From Ectobius pallidus (taxonomy: Eukaryota > Arthropoda > Insecta > Blattodea > Ectobiidae), in contig CAXKWD010000011.1 of assembly GCA_964059195.1 (NCBI GenBank), positions 31,668,566 through 31,732,565 of the forward strand: a stretch of 64,000 bases of DNA, read 5' to 3'. The notes below the pieces were generated by a model. That model was not told the DNA's origin, made no database searches, and was given only the letters and a program-made list of their open reading frames with translations. A program made the position numbers and the translations under genes. This document shows positions 35,440 through 48,424 of the stretch, piece after piece. Each line of letters starts with the position of its first letter. The stretch's first letter is position 1.

Positions 35440-36900
35440 AATAGATGAACACTACTGTGGGGCTCGACTCACCTGGTGACAAAGAGTAGGGCCCAGATTT
35501 TTAGGTTTTTATAAACCCTGTTTTAGCTTTTTAAACATATTAAAATAGTTTTATTTTAGATTTTTTACAATTTTCAGACAATTTTTTTTAGTTTCACTTT
35601 AGTAAGTAGGCCTGCAATAAACACATTAAAAATATATATAATTAATTTATTAATTTTATTTTTACTTTAATTTCCATGGCTCTGAACCACAAAACTAAAG
35701 GAATGTGTTTTCTTAGTTTTAAAATTGTCCCTGTCATTTCCAACTCACCACAAACTCAACGTGAACATTTCTCAATAATTAATTAGCGATCTACTTTTAG
35801 AATGCTTCACTTTCGTTGTCTTGCTGGAACAAACACTGTGAATAAACGGTACATGTAAGCTTAAAGATTTCCTTTACTGGGGCAATGGAGTACAAAATTA
35901 CAAAACACAATGTTATATTTTATGTTACAAAATAATGTACTGGCAACAGTGAGCAAGATGCAAAATGTAGGCAGATATTTAAAAAGTAATTTTAGTAGGT
36001 CAATAAAAATTTAGATTAATTATTATAATTATTTTTATTTTATTGTATTTTAATTGAAAAGCAGTTTTTAATGCCTTATTTAGCAATTTTTAGGTTTTAT
36101 TAGATTGGATTATGTGACTGCCATGACAATGAAACGGTAATTATGTTACAATATCACATTTAGCTAGCAAGGAACAAAATAGTTTAAAACCTAAGAATCC
36201 GGGCCCTACGAATTAGCTGCTGATCTACCTTTTGCTTCATGACAGAATTTTGTTTTGCACTTAATGTGAAATAGGAAATCACACTTTTCATTATGTCCAT
36301 TATGTTTCTTGCATCTTGGATGCTTAAAGATTTAGTTAATGACAAATTCAGTGCATGACTTATAACAAGGAGAATGGACTGCATTTTAAACTGGATGGTT
36401 GTTTAAAGTATTAATGCTGCTGCTGATTCAGAAGTCTTGTGTTGCACCCGTCCATCGATCTTCCAACACAATGATCTAACACTACTCTGTTGGTTTGCAT
36501 TAAACTTAGCACAGTGCATGCAATTACTTCCCCTGTCATTGGAGCGTTAGGTATTACAGTTTTATCAACTGTTTCCTTACAATCGGTCTCTTCTGGCTCT
36601 TTGTTTTCGAGCATCTACAAAGTCTATAAAATGTTCATATATTATTTTGGTGAACACATCTTGCTGCCCAAGTTAGTTCAAATTCATGAACTTTGTCAGT
36701 GGTTTCGTTGAACATCACACTAAAAAACTAACCTTTTTTACCTTTATAAGAATAATATTTCGGATTAAACTCCCACAGACCTTGATTAAATTCGTTTTGT
36801 GTTGATTTGCCTGAATGCAGTGCATTTCCACAAACTCTCTGCTAAAACTTTTCCACGTGTTCATCACAGGCGTCCATTTGGAAGCGAATTAGCTCCCTTA
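35440..36900 (-). pseudogene. hAT-type (DUF4371) transposase relic, interrupted by a MITE
   Basis: Minus strand from about 36720 reads in pieces NETTDKVHEFELTWAARCVH, NAPMTGEVIACTVLSLMQTN, HCVGRSMDGCN, HALNLSLTKSLSIQDARNIM; then, beyond the MITE at 35486, TR-VEPHSSVHLFCSALP. These parallel the DETTD, GYDGA, C-HALNL and TRW-ERH motifs of hAT/ZMYM-like transposases. Stops and frameshifts are present. Confidence 0.65.
35487..36208. mobile_element. hAT-like MITE with TAGGGCCC ends
   Basis: 722 bp, left TAGGGCCCAGATTTTTAGGT and right, inverted, TAGGGCCCGGATTCTTAGGT. Interior is AT-rich and non-coding. Flanking 8-mers (ACAAAGAG, CGAATTAG) do not match, so the duplication has decayed or the ends belong to different copies. 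Sits inside a hAT transposase relic. Confidence 0.65.
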
Positions 36901-37329
36901 AATTACTTTTGTAATGGTATATTTATTATGTGATTATTCACCAACTTATATGATAGGTGGACCTATCAGAGTGAGGAAATGGTATAAAGAGATGAAGGTT
37001 CTTTATTTCTGGACTGAAGAATAGCATTCATGCATTTTGTGCCAAGTGCTTGGCATGTGTTTATTAAACATAGTATTCCTGTATCACGGTACATAATTAT
37101 AGATTTTTATACAGGTATCTTTTATACAGATACCATTATTTTTACAAGAGAATTGAAGGTAACATTGTAGTGAAATGAAATGTAGAAATTATTAGTTTTA
37201 ACCCTTTCACTGCTGAATTGGAAAAATGGTACTCTTTTTCACTATTCTTGAAAATAGATTTGAAAAGTGAATCTATATAATACTGGTGATTTTAACTTTT
37301 TTGAGTATCAACTAACTAAATACATAGGG

Positions 37330-37620
37330 CTACATCCCAGGAAGGGATGAGGCCTATCACCCCATTGCTATGTCATTTCCTTCCATCCTTACGTTGGCAG
37401 ATGGAATGGAGAAGGCCATGTGTTCAACACATCATTTTTGGTCTTCGCGAATGGAGCAGCTACCTCGTTGTCAAGTAGCACCTCAGTTGTCTTTAAGAGG
37501 CTGAGTGCACACTTTTCCAGACCACCTACTTCAGAAAAATAGAGATGGTACCAGGGGTTGAACCCAGGCCTGCAAACAATAGTCAGCAACGCTAACTACT
37601 AGACCATGCAGGCAGTTTTT
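37330..37620 (-). repeat. SINE family A (minus)
   Basis: Minus head near 37615 reads GCCTGCATGGTCTAGTAGTT, then GGGTTCAACCCCTGGTACC, CTGAAGTAGGTGGTCTGG, GTGCACTCAGCCTCTTAAAG, TGCTACTTGACAACGAGGTA. Confidence 0.8.
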
Positions 37621-38401
37621 ATGTATCGAAATTTATTGTAAAGCCCCTTTCGCAATAAAAATGCCACAACCGACACAGTTTCATTATCTTAGAAAGATGT
37701 CTCAATGTTCTAAGTTGGTCTCTAATTACACATTTATAACTTGTTTTTGTATTTGTAGGTACCATTTTTATGATCCAAGAATGTTCAGTCATATTCATTT
37801 GAATATAATTCCATAAGATTCCGCAAGTGTAAAATAAATACTTTCAGCTGTCTCATAATGTTTGCATAAGACATCTTCCTGGAATGACGAAGCAGAGTTG
37901 TCATGAAATGTGATTCCCACCGTTTGTTGTCTTAATGAACACTATGGGCTCAGGAAGGACATACATTTGCGGGATGTATAGTAATTATAAAAACTCATCA
38001 GTGTCAGGGTTACATGAAATTGAAAGAATTGGAGTACTTCCGTGATGATAAATCCTAAGAAATCCTGTTAAGAATTTTAAAATTTTATAAAAATTTATAT
38101 TTATGGGTTCTGTAACATCAAGTGTTATATTGTAGTTGTAGTTAGTATGTACTCAGATTGCTGTATGTAACATAATGTTCTCAAAATATATTATTGTATG
38201 AAAATGTATCAGTGTATTTGTATTTACAGATCAAGTTTAGATTATCCCTTCACTATTTTGAGAGTGTAAATAGCAAAGACGCATGTGCCAAACTCTGGGA
38301 CAAGGTATTGTTCAATACTCTCAAGAGTTATGCTACTTTTCTTGGAAAGAGTAGGGATTTGATAACCAGTAGCAACCACCCTACATACTCGTGAATTCCA
38401 T

Positions 38402-38456
38402 CGATGATGATGATGATGATGACGACGACGATGACGATGAGGATGATGATGATGTG
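38402..38456. repeat. (GAT)n/(GAC)n microsatellite
   Basis: Run of GATGATGATGACGACGACGATG-type triplets. Confidence 0.95.
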
Positions 38457-38504
38457 TTCTATCTGAAGGCAGGTCAGACTGAAGTCATAGGATTATGATG
38501 ACTT

Positions 38505-38805
38505 GTCCAAGGGTTGATAAGTTCCGCTACTGAAAAATTCCTGACCTGGCTGAGAATCGAACCCGGGCAGGGCAAGACCGAAGCTGAGGAATGACCACAA
38601 CCCATCCTAGGCTCTTTCAGGGAAGGGTATTACAGTAAAGAGTTGCCATTACCTCTTGTGGGATGGGGAAGAAGGGACAACACAACACCCGGTCCAGAAC
38701 CCAGGAAGGAAATGTTCCATTACTGAAAAATCCCTGACCTGGCCGAGAATCTAACCCAGGTCACCAGGTTCAAAGGTAGCCATGCTACCATATCCCCCAT
38801 GGTGG
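38505..38805 (-). repeat. tRNA-derived SINE family C (minus)
   Basis: Two tandem modules, each with CTACTGAAAAATYCCTGACC, TGGCYGAGAATC and AACCC(G/A)GG, i.e. tRNA B boxes on the minus strand. A third module (CACTACTGAAAAATCCCCGA) is at 39295-39345. Confidence 0.65.
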
Positions 38806-38823
38806 TGGGCATAAATCAAAGTC

Positions 38824-39250
38824 ATGCATATATTTCTTGCATTTAATGCCATGCAGGAACAGTGGGAAACGTACGGGATGACCAACTCAATAAAGATGCT
38901 GCCTTATACTCTGCATTCAGTACCTATATCTTCTGCCCAATTTCTTATGAAAAAAAAAAGGAAAGCACAAAATGATAAACACCTGGACCAAACATTGGTA
39001 GAGCAGCACAGCTGGAGATGTTACAAGACAACAGAACTAATCTTCGTTTCGCTATCTCAGAAGCAACCTGCTTTCACTTGGATTCATAACCACACAATTT
39101 TTTTTAGCAGGGTGTGGAAATTTGGCAGTGTTTTGAAAGGTTGTAAGTATGGTGATACTTCACAAACCGTACATCACCTCCTATTCCACTGTCCTTTATT
39201 ATATAGGCCTATAATTAAGGAATCGCGCACAATGTGCATTATCTTAACCT
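38824..39250 (+). pseudogene. Possible LINE C-terminal fragment
   Basis: 142 open codons with QEQWETYGMTNSIKMLPYTL and a late GDTSQTVHHLLFHCPLL, resembling the CCHC-like tail (AEHLLFECP) after the RNase H region of I/R1-type LINEs. Motif match is short, hence low confidence. Confidence 0.4.
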
Positions 39251-40471
39251 AAGACTTAACCTACTGACAAACACCCAGTCCTGAACCCAGGGAGGGGATC
39301 TTTCACTACTGAAAAATCCCCGACCTCGCCGGGAATCTAAACCCTAAAGAAATAATTTTCCACCTAAACCTCTGCAACTTACAGTTCCAGAGCCAAATAC
39401 AAACTTTTCTACAAGTGCTACTTCAAAGCATTATCAAACTTGATTGTATTTGTCTTCTACATGGGCTATAAGTTTTCAAATCTGTTTATACCCGAATCAT
39501 GCCTTTTTTTAAACTTTACTTTGTATCAGTTTGCTTTGTATTCAAACTAACAAACCTAAGGTAGTTTATCCTTTGATAACACATGTAGGCCTATCTACTT
39601 TGAACTCAATAATAATAACTGGCTGCAAACAGTATGAATCACAACATATCATATTGAAAGACTTGTTTGTTTGTTGAACTTAAAAATGATGGCTCAGACT
39701 GCAATACTGAAATATTTTCCTGATGTATATTGTGCATTCTAAAAAAAAAAGTTCTATGTCGAGGAATGCTTCCTTCAAAACACATATTGTTTCTACAAAA
39801 GTCACATCTGCTTATAGGCTATTGTGGAAATTATAGAATCAAAATTGTTAGTCTACATATTTCAATCATGGCAGATTTGTTTAGATCAGGAATCAATAGA
39901 GTATTGCGAAACATCGTATAATGCTTTTCTTTTATTTAAGAATTGTGAGTTCACTTGAAACTATTGATATGTTTAAAACTTTCATAATCTCAAGACAATT
40001 TTATTAAGAATGCTCATGTAAACTGTTACATTATTGCCATGATGTAATAAAAACATTATATTGAAATGCTGCAACTAATGATAATCTAATAGATTGAATG
40101 ACCAAATGTTTTAATACCATGTCAGTAAATGATAGAAATTGGAATTGTATATCATAACTAGAAAGTATATTCTAGAGAACCTAAATTTCCTAGTAAAATG
40201 GGTCAAGTAAGTAGACAATAAACTGCAGTAAGTAGTCACATCAAAGAATGTTCACAAAAGTTCAAATACTGTAATATTGTTTGCAGCCGTCTCTTATATG
40301 AATGTGCTAAATCTTGAAGCCAAAATATAGATGTGATATTAAATGATGGCTTACAATGTCACAATTCAGCAGCACCAGTTCTTGAGATAAAATGAGAGGG
40401 ATTGGGAATGGTAGATATTGCTTTCAAAAATAAAGAGAGCTTTGTGTATCACGTTCAGTTATTATATAAAA

Positions 40472-40777
40472 CAGCATCCCGTTAGTCCGAAAACCCGGAT
40501 AATCCAAACCAAAAAAATTGTTTAAGGAAAATTGAAAATTATTGGATTGAGTGATCAAGCCCTACTTCCAGGAAGATGAACAGAGGTGAATGCCCTTCAT
40601 GAGCTTGCTTTCAACAGCAAAATCATTTGTGCCACAAAAATAACACTACATCTTACAATAACTGAATACAATTAACTTGTAGACTTCATATGTATGCCTA
40701 ATTATAAATTAACCCCGTTAATCTGAATTTTTGCCAATCTGAACAGGCCCCAATTAATTCAGACTAGCGGGATTCTG
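40472..40777. mobile_element. pogo/Tigger-like MITE
   Basis: 306 bp. Ends CAGCATCCCGTTAGTCCGAA and, inverted, CAGAATCCCGCTAGTCTGAA (17/20). Interior contains further GATAATCC and GTTAATCTGA strings typical of such elements. A TA duplication is not visible. Confidence 0.55.
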
Positions 40778-40837
40778 CGGTATGTATACATCTTGTTCTC
40801 TTAATATATTTTACAAGAACTTTATTTAAACATTCAG

Positions 40838-41420
40838 AATACAGTGATTACAAAGCATATTCTGTTTGAACCAGGGAAAGAAATTTCAATTTGTTGGACA
40901 GTGGAAACCACAAATTTTAGTTGCCATTATTTTTACATTGTACAGCACTCCTGTGGAGAACTTAAACCATATGAGATGAAAAATTTATCAAGCCATCAGC
41001 AATGTTACACTGCAAATGTTGATGAATACCTGGATGGAGATAAGTATAGGTTGGACATCTACAAGGGCCACTGCAAATTATTTAAAAGGTGCGTATGGTA
41101 AATGGCATGACTTACTATATCAGACAATATAAGTTTTTAAAGTAAATGTGGCTTACTTTGAAGTATATACTATCATAAAATGTTAAACATATAAGCCAGA
41201 TATGCTGTACTACGAGAAGTCAATAAGTATCCACATTTTTTATTTAATCCTTTGCAGGTTGGCTGTTCTGCTTTGTGCTCGTGCATGTCAACATGTTCAT
41301 TTGTCTCCGCCTGTGGAATGTTTGACCGATGACTCCACTGAGTGTTGGGCTGTTGAGCCATTTGAGATAAAGGCTCCAGTCAAAATAATCATTTATGGCC
41401 TTTGGGAGTTGGCATGCTGA
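40838..41420 (+). CDS. Candidate two-exon coding piece of an unrecognised gene, ending in a SINE
   Basis: Exon 40838-41088 follows acceptor AACATTCAG and ends at donor GTGCGT in phase 2. The second exon 41258-41420 follows acceptor TTTAATCCTTTGCAG and stays in frame to a TGA. The first exon gives 83 residues (EPGKEISICWTVETTNFSCH, later DEYLDGDKYRLDIYKGHCKL), with spaced cysteines that could form a beta-rich secreted domain. I do not recognise it. The last ~30 codons lie in a SINE fragment (from about 41335), so the C-terminus may be exonised repeat or the second exon may be wrong. No start exon was found upstream. Confidence 0.4.
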
Positions 41421-42208
41421 CCACATGCCTCCCGGTCCTGTCATCCCATTGGATATAATGCAGTGTTATGTAGAGTTAAGGCCAGTTGATGTACATTCTC
41501 AAATATCGTGGGACTGATTTATTAAGATTTTGTTGTATTGCAAAATAACGAGTTCGTTTCGCCTAATAAAAGTCTGTATTTTAGATTACTTCACAAAATA
41601 ATTTAACAATGGTTATAATCTATTTTTAAAATATAAACAGGTTAAGTACTATAAATAATTATTGGAATAATCATTTAGGATTATATGAGAGTGGCAGCTA
41701 GCTAGAAAGTGAATCCAAGGCAGGTTGATCAGAACATCGTGAGGGACTAGAAGAAAACGGAGCAAATGGGAGAACCGCGAGAAAACAAGCTCGTACTGTT
41801 CTATTTTATCCACCGTGTTTTCAATCTGTGATAAGCTGGAAAGAAGGCGGGGTCTCTGCAGTATGTGTAAAGAAGAAAAACACTGGTGGAGTTAACACGG
41901 GAAGCAGTATAATTCATTACTTGGCCGGATCAGAGAAACCCTGATTTGAAACAAAGACAAGCTTAAAAAATAAAATCTTCTTGGCCAAGAAGATTTTATT
42001 GTCAACTCGGGCCGCGGAAGCCTACGATCTTAAGCTTAAAAAATCTTCGGACATCTCATTAGTTTGAAATACAGCTGATTGCAAAGAGATGGCGCCACCG
42101 ATTCCAACTATCATCGCTGATTCGTAGGAAACAAGTGAAACACGTTACGAGAAGTGGTGTGCTTTATGAACTGAAATTTGGAAGATTAGCTTTAATGTCC
42201 CCGAAAAT

Positions 42209-43501
42209 ATGAATAAGATGATGAACTCGGACGTGAGTATTGCAGTATAAATTAAGGGGTAATGTATTGCATTTATGTCGTGTGAAACTAAAAGGGAAGA
42301 GTAAAATTTGTATCGCCATTCTACCTAGGCCCAAATACTACTACTGTTACTGTAGGCCTACCTATGTTCACCTAACCTTAATTCGTGTCCGAGGTCTAGT
42401 TGTCAGTAATCATCGGAAATAAGACATAAACTGTTTAATTGCGAAGTTCTTGAATAGTTGAATGAACAGAAGGAGCATCCCCTCCCTTTCAGTGAGCACT
42501 GATACGTTTTACAGAATTAGCAAATCGGACTGAAAGTATTTCAGGGAAGAAAACTCGTGCGTAAAAGCAGTTTGTTTTGTAATCTAAGAAGTATTTATTT
42601 CGGATAACCAAAAGTAATGTAACTTATGCTAGATGTCTATATGACATTCAGTACCCAGTAATTGGCTAGAATACGTTGGCGTCTCATATGCCGCTTTTGT
42701 ACTGAACTTGAGACACCCATGCGCATATGTATCTGTCAACTCGTGCTCCCTGAAGCAACACCTGTCCTATATTTTAGTGGTTTGTTTTTTTATTATTGTT
42801 ATACAGTGAAACCTCCGTATAACGACATTTGTGGGCCCTAGCAGATTTTATTGTATAGCATAGCATAGCTTCCAGTGTTATACAATTTCATACAAAATAT
42901 GCACTCAATCTAGAGAAACAAAAACTCATTAACAACAGAGAAACGGACGTAATATGCAAGATAAACTTCAAGGTACGCTTTATTAAGCCTAAGACCTCAA
43001 AAACATGATTTATGCATAAAATTATCCATAGAAAGGTCCAAATATGCACGGAAAAAGTGTACTTATTTGGAATCAGTATGTAATGAAATGGACATTTAGT
43101 AAGTTTGAAAACTGTGAGAAACTTACATAAAAACGTGCTTGGAAATCCTGTCTTTATTTATAGCCTTATTTGTTTTGTATTGAATTTGTAATATAATTAT
43201 TGTAATTATGTTGGTTGAATGGAAGAGAACACCCAATGACATTAATTCCACTAATGAAAGAAATATATTCTATTCTAATCTATTCTGTTTATTCTATTCC
43301 ATACTCCTTCCGGAGAGCGAATATAGAATAAATAAAAATTAGGCGTTTAATGCCATGGGACTTGGGCCTGCTAAATGACTCTACTGTAAAGTACGATAGT
43401 ATTGTCTTGTCTGATGTTAAAATTTCTTTTCCAGATTGCTGGTGTAATGATTAGAGGCCTGCCTTTTAGGTACCAAAAGACAGCTTGCATTCCTCCTCAA
43501 G
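42209..43501 (+). CDS. Candidate first two exons of an unrecognised gene
   Basis: Exon 42209-42232 (MNKMMNSD) ends at a strong donor GTGAGTATT. Exon 43435-43501 follows acceptor TTTCTTTTCCAG and encodes IAGVMIRGLPFRYQKTACIP then PQ, ending at donor GTAACT in phase 1. The join is in frame. No convincing third exon was found downstream, so this is only a suggestion from splice signals. Upstream 42000-42208 would be the leader. Confidence 0.3.
42804..42840. mobile_element. Possible pogo-like TIR fragment
   Basis: CAGTGAAACCTCCGTATAAC followed by GACATTTGTGGGCCC resembles the end of pogo-like transposons. No partner end was found, so only a fragment is claimed. Confidence 0.35.
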
Positions 43502-45022
43502 GTAACTGCGTAGCTTATGATAGTATAGCGGGTTGCATGTGGTAGTTTTTTTTTTAGTTGCTTACGAGGTGATACAGTAAAAGGGTGCACAAATTAAGTT
43601 CTAATGAATGTTCTTAGTTGGAGAACTGGGAATTAGTAAACTAAAAGAGGGAGATATAGACATGTATGTCGCCATGCAAAAATAAAACAATCTTTTGTGT
43701 GTGTGTGAGAAAACCCGTTAGAAAAGAGGATAAGGAAAATCATTCTCTTTTAGCACTTCTCTACATTTTCATATTCATGAGAGCGTACTGCATTTTTAGT
43801 TACCTACCATATATATATATTTTTTTTAAATGACTGATTTCGAAGTTAACTACTTTATATTTCGGTATTTCGTTAAATAAAATATTTGGAGTATTTACAA
43901 AAAATACCCTTTTCGCCGTCTAGTACATAAATTCCCTCATTTCTGTTTTCTTCTGCTCTCTTATGATTACTCATAATTTTAGATTTTGACATAGTTTATG
44001 TACAAGTATAATATTAAATGTAATCTAAATTGCTATTAAACAACTTCAGACAGTTATTTGAAAACAGAAGTGCCAAAAACTGAGGATAAAATACAAAATC
44101 TGTTGAGTCTTTGCCGCATTTAATCATAGATTCATAGATATACCAAGTTCGGCACAGATGTAGCAGAAAAGGAGTGTATTGTGAATAGCGTACTGTCCTC
44201 AGTCTTTTGCTGTAATCGATCACATGTTATTATAACTCCTCGGCAGCCATAGAAATAGCAGAAAAGAAAACACGCTATAAATGAAGGAAAAATTCAAACT
44301 AAAAAAAAAAAAAAAATTAGATTTTAAAGCAAATTGTTTTGCAACTTCCTCAGTTTCCTTATGGAAGGGGAGTATTCGCGCTTATTTAGATATTTCGCAC
44401 AATAGAACAAATTATTCTCGATATTTGGCGGGCTAAATATACGTAAGGTAAGCTTTATAGGCTATATATATTTTTATTTTTTATTTTTTTATTTCGCACT
44501 TATCGCTGTTACCAAAAAATACAGTCCCTATGTGTTTCTTAAACATACTCTTATCTTAACAAATGCCATTATAGGCTTGTTGCATAATGTACTATTGATA
44601 ATAATACAGTTTTAACTTGTGCTTGATAGCTAGTTTCTTTTCTGTGTTACTTGCAAATTTATCCATTCAGCTTGTTCCAGTTCCTTAGACATCGGATCTG
44701 GTACTCCTTAGCATTCAATGCGTGTAAGCCATAACAAATAATATAAAACAAAAACATTGAACTCAATATCTCAGCATATTAAATAAGTCAAGGCTTTGTG
44801 TTTTTACAGTATGTTGGGGAAAATGATTACATATTACTGTATAGCTTCCAAGTTCCACCGACCTGTAGTTTTCGTTGAGGACTGGTATTTAATTAAACTG
44901 TATAGTAGCTTAACTTTTTTATTGTGTGTTTCAGTGCGTGTCTTAAGAAATAACCTAATGTTCATAGGTAATGTAACGAGAGGTTTGGATTTTACTGGGA
45001 GAATCCGTACCTCGAGTTATAA

Positions 45023-45064
<42 letters not shown>

Positions 45065-45620
45065 GTGACTATTTAGAGAATACTTCCGTAAGAAAGCATG
45101 TAACGAATAATATAAAACCCAAAAATGAATATTACTATGCTTTTCATTGTAAGCGAGACAGCTTATGGCGAAACAATCGATGGTATATCGATCTTCTAAA
45201 GTCGCGCGGTGTGCGACTTTTCAATGTTTTCATCTTCGTCAGCTGGTTAGATTAATCTGATTGCTAAAATAATATCGTATTGTCAATATTGTATTTATTA
45301 TTATACGAGATTTGAAATGCTTCACCACACATACAAAATAAATATGTAATTTTCTTATCTTCTTTTGTCCACGTGCTGCTAATATAAACACATTCGCAGT
45401 GTTCAGTGATTAAATGTTTTTTGATCAAAGAAGCTGTTTCAGATGTTCAGTGATGTTTCAGTGTTCAGTGTTTGCGTATTTAGATGAGAAACAATTGCAC
45501 GTAGGTGCGATAAAATGACAGTGATAAAAATAAAATTATAAAATTATGACGATAGACACGATTGATTCAAGTTCCACATATTCTTACACAGGATTGGTTA
45601 CTAATTCATTAGCTAAATGG
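43502..45620. other. Region without a supported gene
   Basis: AT-rich. Contains A-rich run 44300-44317, T-rich runs near 44470, and an (ATT)n microsatellite at 45024-45065. No exon or repeat boundary supported. Confidence 0.5.
45024..45065. repeat. (ATT)n microsatellite
   Basis: About 14 uninterrupted ATT triplets. Confidence 0.97.
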
Positions 45621-45625
45621 TCCGA

Positions 45626-46870
45626 TTAATTTTCATTTCACATAATCGATCCTCTTAAATAAGGTTGTTTCAAAAGTGACACATAAATAGAACCCCAAAT
45701 TTTTAGAGAGTATATTTTTCGCTCTTCGGTAGTTGCTCTTCAACAAAGACTAGCCTCATCACTAGGGTTCGGATGTTTATGACCTAAAAAGTGGAAAATA
45801 TTATTGCAAACATGCCCTTAAAAATGACTAAATATGAACAAAAATCCAAAATATGACCTAATAAGAGTAACGAATTTTTAAGAAATAAATGTTCTAATTT
45901 AAAACGTTTATAGACACTAAATTCTTACATCACATTTTAATTTTCACTTCACATATTCGATCCTCTTAAATAAGGTTATTTAAAAAGTGACACATAAATA
46001 GAACCCCAAATTTTTAGAGAGTATATTTTTTGCTCTTCGGTAGCGGCTCTGCAACAAAGACTAGCCTCATCACTAGGGTTCGAATGTTTATGACCTAAAA
46101 AAGTGGAAAATATGACTGCAAACATGCCCTTAAAAATGACTAAATATGAACAAAAATCCAAAATATGACCTAATAAAAGTAACGTATTTTCAAGAAATAA
46201 ATGTTCTAATTTAAAACGATTAAAGACACTAAATTCTTACATCACATTTTAATTTTCACTTCACATATTTGATCCTCTTAAATAAGGTTATTTCAAAAGT
46301 GACTCATAAACAGAACCCCAAATTTTTAGAGAGTATATTTTTTGCTCTTCGGTAGCTGCTCTGTAACAAAGACTAGCCTCATCACTAGCGTTCGGATGTT
46401 TATGACCTAAAAAAGTTGAAAATATGACTGCAAATATGTCCTTAAAGATGACTAAATATGAACAAAAATCCACAATATGACCTAATAAAATTGACGTATT
46501 TTCAAGAATTAAATGTTCTAATTTAAAACGTTTAAAGACACTAAATTCTTACATCACATTTTAATTTTCACTTCACATATTCGATCCTCTTAAATAAGGT
46601 TATTTCAAAAGTGACTCATAAACAGAACCCCAAAATTTTAGAGAGTATATTTTTTGCTCTTCGGTAGCTGCTCTGCAACAAAGACTAGCCTCATCACTAG
46701 GGTTCGGATGTTTATGACCTAAAAAAGTGGAAAATATGACTGCAAATATGCCCTTAAAAATGACTAAATATGAACAAAATCCAAAATATGACATAATAAA
46801 AGTAACGTATTTTCAAGAAATAAATGTTCTAATTTAAAACGTTTAAAGACACTAAATTCTTACATCACAT
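45626..46870. repeat. Tandem array, four units of ~311 bp
   Basis: Units 45626-45935, 45936-46246, 46247-46559 and 46560-46870, each starting TTAATTTTCA(C/T)TTCACATA and ending TTCTTACATCACAT. Units 2-4 are nearly identical, unit 1 is more diverged. Each contains several AAAATATGACC strings that also recur to about 47225. Confidence 0.93.
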
Positions 46871-47259
46871 GAATTCAATCAGATAATCACTTTTAACGAG
46901 TTTGGTGATTTACAGTTTTACTTATAACGAACTTCTATTTTTAACGGATTTCCTCCTGTTTGCTCCTTTAATCAGCTCCAAATACTCGTCATGTTTTGCG
47001 TGTCCCTATAAAATATGAACAACTGCATTAATTTTAAAATTTAAGTTACTGTTAATTTGGCATAAGCATTAAAGTAATTAAATACACTTCAAATTTACCT
47101 CGACCATGAAGTACATGCACTGTATAATTTTGCTCGTTTACCGAATTTATAACTGAAATATGACGTTAAATTACAAATATGACTAAAATATGACCAAGAC
47201 CACAAAAAGTCCAAAATATGACTTTATATGCAAAATAAAAACGATCCGATTAGGATAAC

Positions 47260-48424
47260 AAGCGCACAATTGAAGAGTGTAACCCAAATAGCTGCTAAGT
47301 GCCATTTTTTGTAAAAAATGAGTTTTTGCATCAAAACCCATCTATATGTCATTGCCAATTGACCCAAGACACGGCAATGTGCCACAGTATTTAGTTTAGT
47401 TCAAACATTGATCACAAGATGGAAGCTCTGCTATGTCCCTCATGCATTTAGGAATACATTTTTTACTTCGCGTATGGTTCGCTGTATCCACTAAGGATGG
47501 TATGAATTATCTTATTCCGTTGGAATTGTGCTGAAAGTTTAAACGGATCATCAGTGGATGTTATTTCAGTTCGAATTACGGTATGCATTTTTGTGGCTCC
47601 GTTCCCCATTGGGGGACTTCTTGACTCGCCAAATGCTCCCTCAGGATCCACCAGCCGTCGGAAATCATAGATTTAGATACGCTGCTCTAGTGTTTTCTGG
47701 TTTTTATATAATCAAATCAGCTCCAAAGAAAGATTTCACTGGTGCATCTAGTAAAAACCTGATGAAATAAATGCCGATTATTGTGTGTCATATCGCTCCT
47801 ATGGCTGCCAGATGCCTCTGGTTTAAATCTGGAAAATAGCACGTTTATCTAGAATTTGGGTTGGAAATATCTACTACGACTTCTCTTTAGATAAATGGAA
47901 GAATATTTTCTAGTTCGGCTATTTGATAGATGGAGTAGCAGTAACCGCTAACAGTCTACTAAGGAATTCTGGAAAACTAAATTGGCAGGATCTATGGGAT
48001 ATCCATGGACAGCTGAATTAAAACTATGACGTAGGAGGGTTTAGTTTACATAATAATACTGTCTTATACTGTTATTAGAATGTTACAGAATTACACAAAT
48101 TTAATAATACACTTGAAATTCTGGTTACTAATCTATACTCGTTGCAAAGATAGTTAATATTTATACGATCTTGCTTTACAACAATAGTGACGTCTAATGG
48201 AACGACGCCTAGACTAGAACGTGGAACAAAGTAATCAACTACAACTTAAAAAAGAAAATCACTAAGTCATTGCCAACATTATCAAATGTTATTGATGTCT
48301 TCAGTTAAAATCCGATGGTGATAGGCCTACTAGAGAAAATATTTGAAACTGCAAGATACATATCTGGATGTTTATCTCATGATCGCAATAAGGGTCCCAA
48401 AAAATATAAAATAACACATGTCTC
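47260..48424. other. Region downstream of the small membrane protein gene, no gene supported
   Basis: Opposing open frames at 47463-47651 (minus) and 47558-47770 (plus) overlap; neither has recognised motifs or splice support. 47770-48424 appears unique and non-coding. Confidence 0.4.

Noticed and set aside
38230..38304. Possible exon IKFRLSLHYFESVNSKDACA K
   Set aside because: It has an acceptor-like start and weak donor, but only one frame is open, with no partner exon or recognised motif.
45976..46794. Three similar ~62-codon minus frames
   Set aside because: They are the same non-coding stretch repeated in the 311-bp array; no start context, splice sites or motif support a protein.
45626..46870. 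CRISPR-like array
   Set aside because: Repeat units are 311 bp and contiguous with no spacers, in a eukaryotic genome.
47463..47770. Opposing overlapping frames, possible exon
   Set aside because: Neither strand has convincing splice borders or recognised motifs; left as unassigned.
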